NCBI RefSeq assembly: GCF_039535475.1
Contig: NZ_BAAAXG010000026.1
Coordinates: 2,661,501-2,725,500 of the forward strand
From: Streptomyces showdoensis
GTDB lineage: Bacteria > Actinomycetota > Actinomycetes > Streptomycetales > Streptomycetaceae
Direction of reading: 5' to 3'
DNA length: 64,000 nucleotides
Shown here in pieces: positions 24,272 through 33,061 of this stretch; within the stretch, counting starts at the first letter, position 1, and each line of letters opens with the position of its first letter. Made by a program: the position numbers and the translations under genes. The notes under the pieces are model-generated. The model was not told the DNA's origin and searched no databases. It was given only the letters and a program-made list of their open reading frames with translations.

Positions 24272-24301
24272 CCATTGGAGGATCGACCAATCCTCCGATG
24301 G
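24272..24301. promoter_or_regulatory. 30-bp inverted repeat upstream of the FAH-family gene
   Basis: Arms at 24272-24283 and 24290-24301 pair at every position except one and frame a 6-bp spacer; the core is GGAGGAT and ATCCTCC. The repeat sits 68 bp upstream of ATG 24369. It is too rich in symmetry to be random and lacks a T tract, so I read it as an operator rather than a terminator. Confidence 0.6.
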
Positions 24302-24368
24302 CCGCACTCCATCGGCCGGGGTTCACCACGGCCCGCCCCCGGGCCACCTCGACCACAGGGAGAAGACC

Positions 24369-25226
24369 ATGAAGCTGCTGCGTGTCGGCCCGGCAGGGGC
24401 CGAGCGGCCCGCCCTCCTCGACCAGAACGGGACGCTCCGCGACCTGTCCGCCCTGGTCGACGACGTCGACGGCGGTCTCCTCGGTGACGCGTCCGCGCTC
24501 GACCGGGTGCGCGCGGCGGCGGGCGCGGGCGTGCTGCCCGCGCTCGACGCGACCGGGCTGCGGATCGGCCCGCCGGTCGGCCGGATCGGCAAGGTCGTGT
24601 GCATCGGGCTGAACTACCACGGGCACGCGGCGGAGGTCGGCGCCGCGATCCCGGCGGAGCCGGTCGTCTTCCTCAAGGCCTCCGACACCGTCGTCGGCCC
24701 CGACGACACCGTCCTCGTGCCGCGCGGCTCGGTGAAGACCGACTGGGAGGTGGAGCTGGCCATCGTGATCGGCCGCACCGCCCGCTACCTGGAGACCGAC
24801 GAGGAGGCCCTGGCCCACGTCGCCGGGTACGCGCTCGCCCACGACGTCTCCGAGCGCGAGTTCCAGATCGAGCGCGGCGGCACCTGGGACAAGGGCAAGA
24901 ACTGCGAGACCTTCAACCCGCTCGGCCCCTGGCTGGTGACCGCCGACGAGGTGCCGGACCCGCAGGACCTCGGCCTGAAGCTGTGGGTCAACGGCGAGCT
25001 GAAGCAGGACGGCCACACCTCCGACCAGATCTTCCCGGTCGCCGAGGTGGTCCGTTACGTCAGCCGCTTCATGACCCTCTACCCCGGCGACGTCATCAAC
25101 ACCGGCACCCCGGCCGGCGTCGCCATGGGGCAGCCGGAGCCCAAGCCGTACCTGCGCGCCGGAGACGTGGTCGAGCTGGAGATCGAGGGCCTCGGACGCC
25201 AGCGCCAGGAACTCAAGAGCGCCTGA
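24369..25226 (+). CDS. Fumarylacetoacetate hydrolase family protein
   Basis: A 285-residue FAH-superfamily enzyme; members hydrolyse or decarboxylate C-C bonds in aromatic catabolites. It has the fold's conserved segments: CIGLNYHGHAAEVG, FLKASDTVVGPDD, the metal-binding DWEVELAIVIGR (acidic residues), and the closing PGDVINTGTPAGVAMGQ. The short version with a small N-terminal domain is closest to the YcgM/HpaG-like group. ATG 24369 follows CAGGGAGAAG. The gene has its own operator-like repeat and no catabolic neighbours, so the substrate is unknown. Confidence 0.9.
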   Translation: MKLLRVGPAGAERPALLDQNGTLRDLSALVDDVDGGLLGDASALDRVRAAAGAGVLPALDATGLRIGPPVGRIGKVVCIGLNYHGHAAEVGAAIPAEPVVFLKASDTVVGPDDTVLVPRGSVKTDWEVELAIVIGRTARYLETDEEALAHVAGYALAHDVSEREFQIERGGTWDKGKNCETFNPLGPWLVTADEVPDPQDLGLKLWVNGELKQDGHTSDQIFPVAEVVRYVSRFMTLYPGDVINTGTPAGVAMGQPEPKPYLRAGDVVELEIEGLGRQRQELKSA

Positions 25227-25334
25227 CGCCCCCCGGGGGTCCGTCCTCCGGACCGTGAGTCGTTCGGGCGACGCCCCCGGTGCCTTGCGCGTGGGTCGTC
25301 GCCATCGGCATCCTGATTCTGCATATTGGCCCAT

Positions 25335-26879
25335 ATGAGTGCACATATGACGAATCGTCGACGTCTGATGCGAGCGGCCGCGGCGGTGGCGGGCGCCGCC
25401 GCCCTCGTGGGCGGCCTCGCCACCGCGAGCCTGGCCGACCCGCTCCCGGGCGGCCTCGGCCCCTGTCTGCCGGGCAAGTGCCCCACGCCGTACCCGGACA
25501 TCAACAACGGGCCGATCGCCGGGCGCGACAACAACATCAACGTCTTCGTCGGCGGCGACTTCCTCGTCCGCCAGGCCGCGGCCGAGGCCGAGGGCAAGGT
25601 GGTCGTCCTCGGGACGTTCGACATGAACAAGCGCGCGGGCGTCTCGCAGGTCTACAACGTCGGCGTCGCGGGCGTCGGTTCGCGGGTCCCGCCGGCCGAC
25701 GGCACCGACTTCCTCGCCACCGGCGGGGACGTCGCCGTCGCCTCCGGCCAGCGGCTGCTGGCCGAGGAGGGGACGGTCAGGGGGGTCGTACGGTACGCGG
25801 GCAAGCTCACCGGCACCGTCTCGCCCACCGCCGTCCACGACACCGCCGCGGTCGCCCCGTACGAGGGTCTGCGCGAGCAGCTCACCGAGGCCAGCCGCTG
25901 CTACGCGTACGTGAAGGGCGCCCACCGCGCGGCGACCGGCACCGCCGTCAACAGCGGCAGCGAGACCCTCTTCACCGGCGACGGCAAGGCGATGCTCCAG
26001 GTCTTCGACGTCGACTTCGACCTGGAGTCGAAGAGCGGCGGCTCGCAGGGCTTCCGCTTCACCGGCATCCCGGCCGGCGCGACGGTCCTGGTCAACGTCT
26101 ACGGCGCGGACCGGACCATCGACACCTACAGCGGCGACGTCCCGGCCGCCCTGGAGGACCGGCTGATGTGGAACTTCCCCGACGCGACCAGGGCGACCTT
26201 CGAGGGCAGCGGGCAGTTGGAGGGGAGCGTGCTCATCGGCCGCCCGGCGAGCATGGCGACGGTGACCCTGCCGGGCATGAACGGGCGCTTCTACACGAGC
26301 GGTTCGCTGACCCACACCTCGCTGACGAGCGGCGGCGGCGGACAGGAGCTGCACGCCTACCCGTTCAACGGTGACCTGCCGGACTGCGACGACTCGACGC
26401 CCACCCCGACGCCGACGCCGACCCCCACGCCGACCCCCACGCCGACCCCGACGCCGACCCCGAGCCCGACGGACTCGCACGGTACGGACGGGGGCGCGAG
26501 TGACGGCGGCTCCAGCGACGGGGGGTCGTCCGACGGCGGTGCGTCGGACGGCGGCGCGAGCGACGGCGGCGCGTCGGACGGCGGCGCGGACACCGGCGGG
26601 CACGCCACCGGCGGCGACACCACGGGCGGCGACACCACGGGCGGACACGCCACGGGTGGCGACACCACGGGCGGACACGCCACGGGTGGCGACACCGGCG
26701 GGTACAGCACCGGCGGGCACTCCACCGGTGGCACCGGCGGCGGTGAACTCCCCGACACCGGCGCCGGTTCCACCACCGGAAAGATCGTCATGGGCGTCAC
26801 GGCCGCCGGGCTCGCACTCAGCGGCGGCGCCCTCGTGGCCGTCAGCCGGCGGCGGCGCCGCTCGACCGGAACGAGCTGA
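25335..26879 (+). CDS. Choice-of-anchor A surface protein with LPXTG-type sorting signal
   Basis: A 514-residue exported protein. A signal peptide ([20 protein letters not shown]) is followed by a choice-of-anchor A domain at about residues 45-350 ([43 protein letters not shown]). Then come a Thr-Pro repeat, Asp-Gly-Gly-Ala/Ser repeats, Thr-Gly-Gly-His/Asp repeats, and the sorting signal LPDTG, a membrane helix and an Arg tail. It should be attached to the wall by a sortase, probably the class E enzyme 7 kb upstream. ATG 25335 is favoured because CATATT lies 7 nt upstream; ATG 25347 is an alternative. Its 3' end overlaps the convergent HbpS-like gene by 38 bp. Confidence 0.88.
   Translation: MSAHMTNRRRLMRAAAAVAGAAALVGGLATASLADPLPGGLGPCLPGKCPTPYPDINNGPIAGRDNNINVFVGGDFLVRQAAAEAEGKVVVLGTFDMNKRAGVSQVYNVGVAGVGSRVPPADGTDFLATGGDVAVASGQRLLAEEGTVRGVVRYAGKLTGTVSPTAVHDTAAVAPYEGLREQLTEASRCYAYVKGAHRAATGTAVNSGSETLFTGDGKAMLQVFDVDFDLESKSGGSQGFRFTGIPAGATVLVNVYGADRTIDTYSGDVPAALEDRLMWNFPDATRATFEGSGQLEGSVLIGRPASMATVTLPGMNGRFYTSGSLTHTSLTSGGGGQELHAYPFNGDLPDCDDSTPTPTPTPTPTPTPTPTPTPTPSPTDSHGTDGGASDGGSSDGGSSDGGASDGGASDGGASDGGADTGGHATGGDTTGGDTTGGHATGGDTTGGHATGGDTGGYSTGGHSTGGTGGGELPDTGAGSTTGKIVMGVTAAGLALSGGALVAVSRRRRRSTGTS
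26398..26745 (+). repeat. Three tandem repeat blocks in the surface protein stalk
   Basis: The blocks are CCSACG-type 6-bp units encoding Thr-Pro (26398-26466), then GGCGGC/GACGGC 12-15-bp units encoding DGGAS (about 26490-26590), then 15-bp units encoding GG(H/D)(A/T)T (about 26590-26745). All periods keep the frame and together form a long, likely flexible wall-spanning stalk. Confidence 0.85.
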
Positions 26880-27411
26880 GCAGGCGCTCCAGGCCGAGGA
26901 CGACCAGCGCGTGGTCCTCGGCCTGGGGCAGCCCCGAGACGGTGACCGCACCGATGACGCCCGCGCCCTCGACCGCCAGCGGGAACGAGCCGCCGTGCGC
27001 GGCGAACCGGTCGGGGTCGAGGCGCGAGGACAGCTCGAAGGAGCTCCCCTTCGCGCGGAACCTGGCCCCGACGAGGAAGGAGCTCACGCCGTAGCGCTCC
27101 ACCACCCGCCGCTTGCGGTCGATCCAGGCGTCGTTGTCGGCGCTCGACCCGGGCAGCGCGCAGTGGAACAGCTGCTGCGCGCCGCGGCGGACGTCGATCG
27201 CGACGGGCGCCCGGCGCTCCCGGGCCAGTCCGGCCAGGATCGTGCCGAGCGTCCAGGCGTCCTCGTACGTGAAACGGGGCAGGACCAGGGCGGCTTCCTG
27301 GGCCTCCAGCGCGGCGACCTCGGACCCGCCGGCCGCGCCGCCCGACGTGCCCGGCGTGCCCGGCGTGCCCGACGTGCCCGACGTGCCCGGGGTGCTCGGC
27401 GGGGTGCTCAC
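26842..27411 (-). CDS. UPF0303 / HbpS-like heme-degrading-domain protein
   Basis: A 189-residue cytoplasmic protein. After a 30-residue Gly/Thr/Ser/Pro low-complexity start, the rest matches the UPF0303/GlcG-HbpS fold: [39 protein letters not shown], then [20 protein letters not shown] and [20 protein letters not shown]. Members are annotated as heme-degrading-domain or small-molecule-binding proteins. GTG 27411 overlaps the stop of the upstream oxidoreductase (GTGA), so the two are coupled in one operon. Confidence 0.85.
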   Translation of the reverse strand: MSTPPSTPGTSGTSGTPGTPGTSGGAAGGSEVAALEAQEAALVLPRFTYEDAWTLGTILAGLARERRAPVAIDVRRGAQQLFHCALPGSSADNDAWIDRKRRVVERYGVSSFLVGARFRAKGSSFELSSRLDPDRFAAHGGSFPLAVEGAGVIGAVTVSGLPQAEDHALVVLGLERLLSSFRSSGAAAG

Positions 27412-28490
27412 AGCGCCACCGCCACGCCCTCGCGGGCGGAGCGCTTCGCCGCCTCCAGGACGTCGAGCGCGGCGGCCGCCTCGTACGCCGTCACCGGGTT
27501 GGGGCCGGTGCCGCGCAGGGCGGCGGAGACGGCCGCGTAGTAGGCGGGGTAGGCACCGGGCAGGGTCTCGACGGGGGTGCCGCCGCCGGTCAGCGGGGAC
27601 TCGCCCGAGCCGATCCGCCCCCACAGCCGCTCCGGCTCGACGCCCCAGACGGCGCCCGGCTCCGGGCGCAGGCCCTCGCGCAGGGCGGCCTCCTGGGGGT
27701 CGAGCCCGTACTTCACGTAGCCGGCGGTCTGGCCGAGCACCCGGAAGCGGGGGCCGAGCTGGGCGGTGGTGGCGCTCACCCAGAGGTGCGAACGGACGCC
27801 GTTCGCGTGGGTGATCGCGAGGAAGGTGTCGTCGTCGGCCTCGGCGCTCGGGCGCCGGACGTCGGACTCGGCGTACACGCGGACGGCCGGTCCGAACAGG
27901 ACCAGGGCCTGGTCGACGACGTGGCTGCCGAGGTCGTAGAGGAGGCCGCCGATCTCCTCCGGGGCGCCGGACTCGCGCCAGCCGCCCTTGGGGCGCGGGC
28001 GCCAGCGCTCGAAGCGGGACTCGAAGCGCTGCACCGCGCCGAGCTCGCCCTCGGCGAGGAGCGCGCGCAGGGTCAGGAAGTCGTTGTCCCAGCGACGGTT
28101 CTGGAACACCGAGAGCAGCAGTCCGCGCGCGTCGGCCAGGGCGGCGAGTCCGCGGGCCTCGGCGGCGGTGCCGGCGAGCGGCTTGTCCACGACGACGGGC
28201 AGCCCGGCCTCCAGGGCGGCGGTGGCGACCGGGACATGGGTCTTGTTGGGGGAGGCGACCACGACCAGGTCCAGCGCGTCGGCCCGGGTCCACAGCTCCT
28301 CGGGGGAGGCGGCGACCGTCACGCCCGGGTGCTCGGCGCGGGCCTGGGCGGCGCGCTCCGGACTGCCGGTGGTGACCGTGTCCAGGACGAGGTCGGGGGA
28401 GGCGGCGATCAGCGGGGCGTGGAAGACGGAGCCCGCGAGGCCGTAGCCGACGAGTCCGACGCGGAGGGGGGCGGAGGCGGTGCCAGTCAT
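27408..28490 (-). CDS. Gfo/Idh/MocA family NAD(P)-dependent oxidoreductase
   Basis: A 360-residue dehydrogenase of the sugar/inositol type. The Rossmann motif is VGLVGYGLAGSVFHAPLI, followed by the family EKP-like VVVDKPLAG with the catalytic lysine, and the conserved GGLLYDLGSHVVDQALVLFG. The substrate is unknown. The start ATG 28490 is separated from the divergent ROK regulator by a 25-bp palindrome, which suggests ROK control. Coupled downstream to the HbpS-like gene, so the two probably form a small sugar-related operon. Confidence 0.92.
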   Translation of the reverse strand: MTGTASAPLRVGLVGYGLAGSVFHAPLIAASPDLVLDTVTTGSPERAAQARAEHPGVTVAASPEELWTRADALDLVVVASPNKTHVPVATAALEAGLPVVVDKPLAGTAAEARGLAALADARGLLLSVFQNRRWDNDFLTLRALLAEGELGAVQRFESRFERWRPRPKGGWRESGAPEEIGGLLYDLGSHVVDQALVLFGPAVRVYAESDVRRPSAEADDDTFLAITHANGVRSHLWVSATTAQLGPRFRVLGQTAGYVKYGLDPQEAALREGLRPEPGAVWGVEPERLWGRIGSGESPLTGGGTPVETLPGAYPAYYAAVSAALRGTGPNPVTAYEAAAALDVLEAAKRSAREGVAVAL

Positions 28491-28497
28491 GGCACCC

Positions 28498-28522
28498 ACT
28501 TTGGCAACGCTGTTGCGAAAGT
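28498..28522. promoter_or_regulatory. Operator between the oxidoreductase and ROK genes
   Basis: Two 11-bp arms, ACTTTGGCAAC (28498-28508) and GTTGCGAAAGT (28512-28522), are inverted repeats with one mismatch around GCT. It overlaps both start regions, the usual position for an autoregulated divergent ROK operator. Confidence 0.7.
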
Positions 28523-28546
28523 GCAAGCACGGGGGACAATGGGCGG

Positions 28547-29861
28547 GTGAGGACGGACAGGGGTACGGGCGTGGGGACGAGTACGGGGACGGGCGCGGGT
28601 GCAGGTACGAGGGCGGACGAAGGCGCACGTACGCGCACGGGGGCGGGCATGGGCGGGGCGAACCTTCCCGCGCTGCGCCTCCACAACGCGGCGCTCGTGC
28701 TCGACCTGCTGCGCACGGCGGGCCGCGAGGGGATCAGCCGCCTGGAGCTGGCGGACCGGACCGGCCTGACCCCCCAGGCGGTCAGCAAGATCACCGCCCG
28801 GCTGCGCGCCGAGGGCCTGGCCGCCGACGCCGGGCGCCGGGCCTCCACGGGCGGCAAGCCGGCCACCGTGCTGCGGCTCGTCCCCGAGGCGGGTCACGCG
28901 ATCGGCCTCCACCTCGACCGCGACGAGCTCACCGCCGTCCTGCTCGACCTCGCGGGCGAACGCGTCGCCCACCGCCGCGCCCCCCCTCGACCTGGGCGCG
29001 GGCGCGGAGCCGGTCCTGGCGGCGGTGCGGGCCGAGGTCGCCGCCCTGCTCGCCGCCGGGCCGGACGGAGACGGGAGCGGCGAGCGGGACGGCGGCGGCG
29101 AGGACGCCAGCGGCGAGGGCGGCAGCGGCGAGGGCGGCAGCGGTGACGGCGGCAGCGGTGGGGCCTCCCGCGGCGCGCCCCCGTCCGGAGTGCTCGGCGT
29201 CGGCGTCGCCATGCCCGGTCCGCTGGACCACCGGGCCGGAACGCCCGGGCGGGTCACCGGCTTCCCGGAGTGGGAGGGCTTCCCGCTGCGGGACGAGCTG
29301 GCGCGGCGGCTCGGGCTGCCCGTCGTGCTCGACAAGGACACCAACGCCGCCGCCCTGGGCCTCGCCCTGCGCCCCGGCGCCCCCGCCTCCTTCGCGTACG
29401 TCCACCTCGGTACGGGGCTGGGCGCGGGCCTGGTGCTCGGCGGGGCGGTGCTGCGCGGGGGCAGGACCGGGGCGGGGGAGCTCGGGCACCAGACGGTCCA
29501 GCTCGACGGGCCGCCCTGCGAGTGCGGCGGGCGCGGCTGCCTGGAGGTGCTGTGCCTGGCGGCGCTGGCGCACGGTGACCTCGACGGCGCGGCCCGGGTG
29601 CTCGGCACCGGCGCGGCGAACCTGGTCCGGCTGCTCGACGTCGACCGGGTGCTGCTCGGCGGCCGGGCGGTCCTCGCGGCACCCGAGGCGTTCGCGCGCG
29701 GGACCCGCGCGGTGCTGGGCGGGCTGGGCCTCCCGGCGGACGTGGCGGTGGCGGCCGCCCCGGACGCCGTCGCGGAGGGTGCGGCGCAGCTGATCCTGGC
29801 GCCGGTCTTCGGCAGGGAGCCCTCGGGCTTCGACGGCGGGCCCAGGGCGGTCGGAAAATAG
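28547..29861 (+). pseudogene. ROK family transcriptional regulator, frameshifted
   Basis: N-terminal winged helix (LRLHNAALVLDLLRTAGREG, then LELADRTGLTPQAVSKITAR) followed by a sugar-kinase-like ROK domain with HLGTGLGAGLVLGGAV and the zinc motif CECGGRGCLE. The two parts are in different frames. A C7 run at 28980-28986 replaces the C6 that would read APLDLGAGAEPV, so there is one extra base. Either the gene is broken or this is a homopolymer error. GTG 28547 has GACAAT 6 nt upstream, but the first 34 residues are Gly/Thr repeats and ATG 28649 is a credible alternative start. It probably regulates the divergent oxidoreductase. Confidence 0.9.
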
Positions 29862-29986
29862 GCTGATCGGGCGGGATCCGGCGGGCGTCCGAGGGGCCCG
29901 GCCGCGTCGCTCCCGCCCCCGCCGCGCTCCGCGTGGCAGCGTCGCGGCCGACCCGTACGCCCGAGAGCAGCAAAGGCACCGTCCCC

Positions 29987-30919
29987 ATGCGACTGCGCAA
30001 CGCCCTCGCCCTCGCCGCCCTCACCACGGCCGCCGCCGTGCCGGTCGCCCATGCCCTGGCCCCCGTGCCGGCGGTGGCGGCGCCGCCCGAGTGCGGCGCG
30101 GGGACCGCGCGGGACTTCCCGCTCGCCGCCCGGATCCAGGACGGGCCCGCCGCGTACGCCGCGGGCGGGGACTTCCGCGCCTGGAACCTCGACCTCGCCA
30201 ACACCACCGCCCAGCCCTGCCGGGGCATCCACCCGGTGCTCGTCCTCGCCGACCGCGGGCGGGTCCTGCGGCCGGAGCAGATCCGGGCCGAGTTCTACGA
30301 CGCCGGGGCGCGGCTGTGGCGGCCCGTCACGTTCGAGGGAACGGACCGGGCGGAGAACGTGGGCGTGTTCGGCGGGGCGGGGGAGGAGCCGGAGGCCCCG
30401 GCGGCCGCCTCCGCCCCGACCCCCGGAGCCACCCTGCCCCCCGGCACCACCCCTTCCGCCGATCCCGCCGATCCCACCTCGCCCCCCGCGCTCACCCCGC
30501 CCCCCGCCTTCACCGGCTTCGCCGTCCCCGCGCACGGCATCCTCACCGTCCCCGTCCGGCTCGCCTTCCGTGCCGACACCGCGCCCGATCAGGTGGTCGT
30601 CAACGCCGCCGTCGTGCAGCGCCGGGGCGACGACGGGGACTGGGTCGGCGAGTCGGGTGACTACACGCTGACCGTGGGCCCCGCCGACCCCACCGATCCC
30701 ACCGATCCCGCTCCCCGGCGGGACCCGGCCCCGGCCGACCCGGCGCGGCCCACCCCGCCGGGCGCGGCCCCCGTCCCGGTCCGCCCCGAACTGGCCCACA
30801 CCGGGCGGGAGTCCGCGCTCCGCGCGGCGCCCGCCTCGCTGGCCCTGCTGGGGGCGGGGGCGGCCCTGGTGCTGCTCGCCCGGCGCCACCGGACCGGACG
30901 CGCCCACCGGCACGCGTAG
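29987..30919 (+). CDS. Secreted protein with LAXTG class E sorting signal
   Basis: A 310-residue exported protein: signal peptide (RLRNALALAALTTAAAVPVAHA), a beta-rich domain with two cysteines (ECGAG and PCRGIHPVLV), an Ala/Pro linker, more beta strands ending in DYTLTVGPADP, a Pro-rich wall spacer, and the sorting motif LAHTG, then a membrane helix and an Arg/His tail. LAXTG is the preferred motif of class E sortases, so the sortase encoded at 18180-19022 is a likely partner. ATG 29987 is chosen to give a compact signal peptide; no strong ribosome site is visible. Confidence 0.85.
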   Translation: MRLRNALALAALTTAAAVPVAHALAPVPAVAAPPECGAGTARDFPLAARIQDGPAAYAAGGDFRAWNLDLANTTAQPCRGIHPVLVLADRGRVLRPEQIRAEFYDAGARLWRPVTFEGTDRAENVGVFGGAGEEPEAPAAASAPTPGATLPPGTTPSADPADPTSPPALTPPPAFTGFAVPAHGILTVPVRLAFRADTAPDQVVVNAAVVQRRGDDGDWVGESGDYTLTVGPADPTDPTDPAPRRDPAPADPARPTPPGAAPVPVRPELAHTGRESALRAAPASLALLGAGAALVLLARRHRTGRAHRHA

Positions 30920-30969
30920 GCCACCCCGCGTACACCGTCCCGTTCACTCGCATCTGCAACGATCACCGG

Positions 30970-31737
30970 GTGGAGAACCCGAACAGCCCCGATGACCCCG
31001 GCGCCCCCATCCGCTCCGGCATCCCCGAGCACGGCCGCATCCCCAAGTACTACGCGGTCAAGGCGAAGGTCGCCGCGCTCATCACCGAGTTGGGCGAGGG
31101 CGGGCAGCTGCCCACCGAGCGCGACCTCGCGCTCCGCTACGAGGTGTCGCGCGAGACCGTCCGGCAGGCCCTGCGCGAGCTCCTCCTGGAGGGGCGGCTG
31201 CGCCGGCAGGGGCGCGGCACCGTGGTCGCCGGGCCCAAGCTGGAGCAGCCGCTCTCGCTCGCCAGCTACACCGAGGGACTGCGCCGCCAGGGCCGCCGCC
31301 CGGGGCGTGCGCTGATCTCCCTGGACCGCTTCCCGTGCCCGGAGGCGCTCGCCCCCGAGGTCGGCGTGGTGCGCGGCGAGCCCGTCTGGCACATGGAGCG
31401 GGTGCTGCTGGCCGACGACGAGCGGGTCGGCCTGGAGAGCACGTACGTCTCCGAGGCGCGCGCCCCGCGGCTGGACACGGAGTTCGACCCGGACTCCTCC
31501 TTCTACGCCTATCTCCACGACCGGCTCGGCATCTCCTTCGGGGACGCCGACGAGCGGATCGAGACCGTCCTGGCCACCCCCCGCGAGGCCCTGCTCGTCG
31601 GCACGCCGCCCGCGCTGCCGATGCTGCTGATCCACCGCGTCTCGCGGGACACCGCGGGGCGGCCCCTGGAGCGCGTGCGCACGCTCTACCGGGGCGACCG
31701 CTTCAGCTTCACGGCCCATCTGGGCCGCCAGGACTGA
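30970..31737 (+). CDS. GntR family regulator with UTRA domain (phosphonate module)
   Basis: A 255-residue GntR/HutC-subfamily regulator. Winged helix at residues 20-80 (LPTERDLALRYEVSRETVRQ) and a UTRA ligand-binding domain after residue 95, with VWHMERVLLADDERVGLEST and FYAYLHDRLGI. It lies directly before the phosphonate genes, and operator-like sequences with the HutC-type GTNTANAC pattern precede both arms of that module, so I infer it controls them in response to a phosphonate or catabolite. GTG 30970 has AACGAT 6 nt upstream (leaderless). Confidence 0.9.
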   Translation: MENPNSPDDPGAPIRSGIPEHGRIPKYYAVKAKVAALITELGEGGQLPTERDLALRYEVSRETVRQALRELLLEGRLRRQGRGTVVAGPKLEQPLSLASYTEGLRRQGRRPGRALISLDRFPCPEALAPEVGVVRGEPVWHMERVLLADDERVGLESTYVSEARAPRLDTEFDPDSSFYAYLHDRLGISFGDADERIETVLATPREALLVGTPPALPMLLIHRVSRDTAGRPLERVRTLYRGDRFSFTAHLGRQD

Positions 31738-31824
31738 GCGCCCGCCACCCCGCCGTCCCGCCACCCCGCCACCCCGCCGTCCCGTCGTCCGCGTCGGCCT
31801 GAAGACCCACCCGAATATCACGGC

Positions 31825-31846
31825 AAGATAACGGGTCTAGTCCAAG
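31825..31846 (+). promoter_or_regulatory. Operator-like element upstream of the phosphonate operon
   Basis: This 22-bp element begins AAGATAACGGGT and ends TCCAAG, with GGTCTAGTCC in the middle resembling the HutC-type GTNTANAC box. The same AAGATAACGGGT block recurs at 37647 in front of the alkaline-phosphatase-type gene, at nearly the same distance from its start codon (73 and 78 nt). Shared sequence and position indicate one regulator, most simply the GntR encoded just upstream. Confidence 0.7.
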
Positions 31847-31919
31847 TTTGGCGGCCCGTTCACCGTCCCGTCGCCCAGCCGATCGGTCCGGGTCACCCAT
31901 CGCCGCGACCGTGAACGGC

Positions 31920-33056
31920 ATGAAGGTGATCGTCGTAGGAGCCGGCGTGGTGGGAACCATGCACGCCTGGCACGCAGTCGAACGCGGCCATGAGGTCGTC
32001 CACATCGAGCGCGAAGCGGAGGCCCGCGGCGCCTCGCTCCGCAACTTCGGCCAGATATGGGTCAGCGGCCGGGCGGGCGGCGAGGAGCTCGACACCGCCC
32101 TGCGCGCCCGCGAACTGTGGGAGGGCGTCGGTGCCCGCGTCCCCGGGCTCGGCTTCCGGGCGATCGGCTCCCTCACCCCCGTGCGCAACGAGCTCGAACT
32201 CGCCGTCGCCGAGGCCGCCGTGGCCCGCCCCGACGCCGCCGCCCGCGGCTACAAGCTGCTCACCGCGGACGAGGCGCTGGCCGTCAACCCGGCCCTGCGC
32301 GGCGCGTTCGACAACGGAGTGGCCCGGGCCGCCCTGTGGTGCGAGCGGGACGCGGCCGTCGAGCCCCGCACCGCCCAGCTCGCCCTGCGCGAGTCCCTCC
32401 TGGCCACCGGCCGTTACACCTTCCTGCCGCACCGCGAGGTGCGGGAGGTCGTGGGCGAGAACGCGGTCCGCGACGACCACGGCGACGTCCACACCGGCGA
32501 CGCCGTCGTCCTGTGCACCGGCGCCTGGCTCTCCGGACTGGTCCGCGAGGTCGCCGGCGAGATCCCGGTCCGCAGGGTCCGGCTCCAGATGATGCAGACC
32601 GACCCGCTCGGCGAGCCCCTCACCACCTCCGTCGCCGACGCCGACTCCTTCCGCTACTACCCGGCCTACGCCTCCCCCGAGCTGGACGCCCTCAACGCCG
32701 GCCAGGCGCAGGACCCGACCGCGGCCGCCCACAAGATGCAGCTGCTCATGGTCCAGCGCCTCGACGGCGGGCTGACCATCGGCGACACCCACGAGTACGA
32801 GCACCCCTTCGCCTTCGACACCCTCGAAGACCCCTACGAGCACCTCACCCGCGTCGTCGAGTCCTTCCTCGGCCGCCCGCTGCCGCGCGTCCGGCGCCGC
32901 TGGGCCGGCGTGTACGCGCAGTGCACCGACACCAGCCGCGTCGTCCACCGCCAGCAGGTGCGCGACGGCGTGTGGCTGGTCACCGGACCCGGCGGGCGCG
33001 GCATGACCTGCTCGCCCGCCATCGCCGAGACCACCGCGAACGAACTGGGCTGGTAG
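31920..33056 (+). CDS. FAD-dependent oxidoreductase, HpnW (TIGR03364) type, phosphonate-associated
   Basis: A 378-residue D-amino-acid-oxidase-like flavoprotein. It starts with the dinucleotide fold VIVVGAGVVGTMHAWHA, then GASLRNFGQIWVSGR, matching the HpnW subfamily that occurs next to phosphonatase-like hydrolases. In that context family members are thought to oxidise aminoethylphosphonates, including N-methylated forms, to phosphonoacetaldehyde. Late motifs are RRRWAGVYAQCTD and WLVTGPGGRGMTCSPAIAE with the flavin-contacting GGRGMT. ATG 31920 has no clear ribosome site. First gene of a tightly packed operon through 37603. Confidence 0.88.
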   Translation: MKVIVVGAGVVGTMHAWHAVERGHEVVHIEREAEARGASLRNFGQIWVSGRAGGEELDTALRARELWEGVGARVPGLGFRAIGSLTPVRNELELAVAEAAVARPDAAARGYKLLTADEALAVNPALRGAFDNGVARAALWCERDAAVEPRTAQLALRESLLATGRYTFLPHREVREVVGENAVRDDHGDVHTGDAVVLCTGAWLSGLVREVAGEIPVRRVRLQMMQTDPLGEPLTTSVADADSFRYYPAYASPELDALNAGQAQDPTAAAHKMQLLMVQRLDGGLTIGDTHEYEHPFAFDTLEDPYEHLTRVVESFLGRPLPRVRRRWAGVYAQCTDTSRVVHRQQVRDGVWLVTGPGGRGMTCSPAIAETTANELGW

Positions 33057-33061
33057 CCACC

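Noticed and set aside
26398..26745. Regular repeats that might suggest a CRISPR array
   Set aside because: Units are short, in frame, without unique spacers, and encode a protein stalk; no cas genes are present.
28547..29861. Programmed frameshift in the ROK gene or rdgB
   Set aside because: A C7 run alone is not a known programmed site, there is no stimulatory structure visible, and normal relatives need no frameshift.
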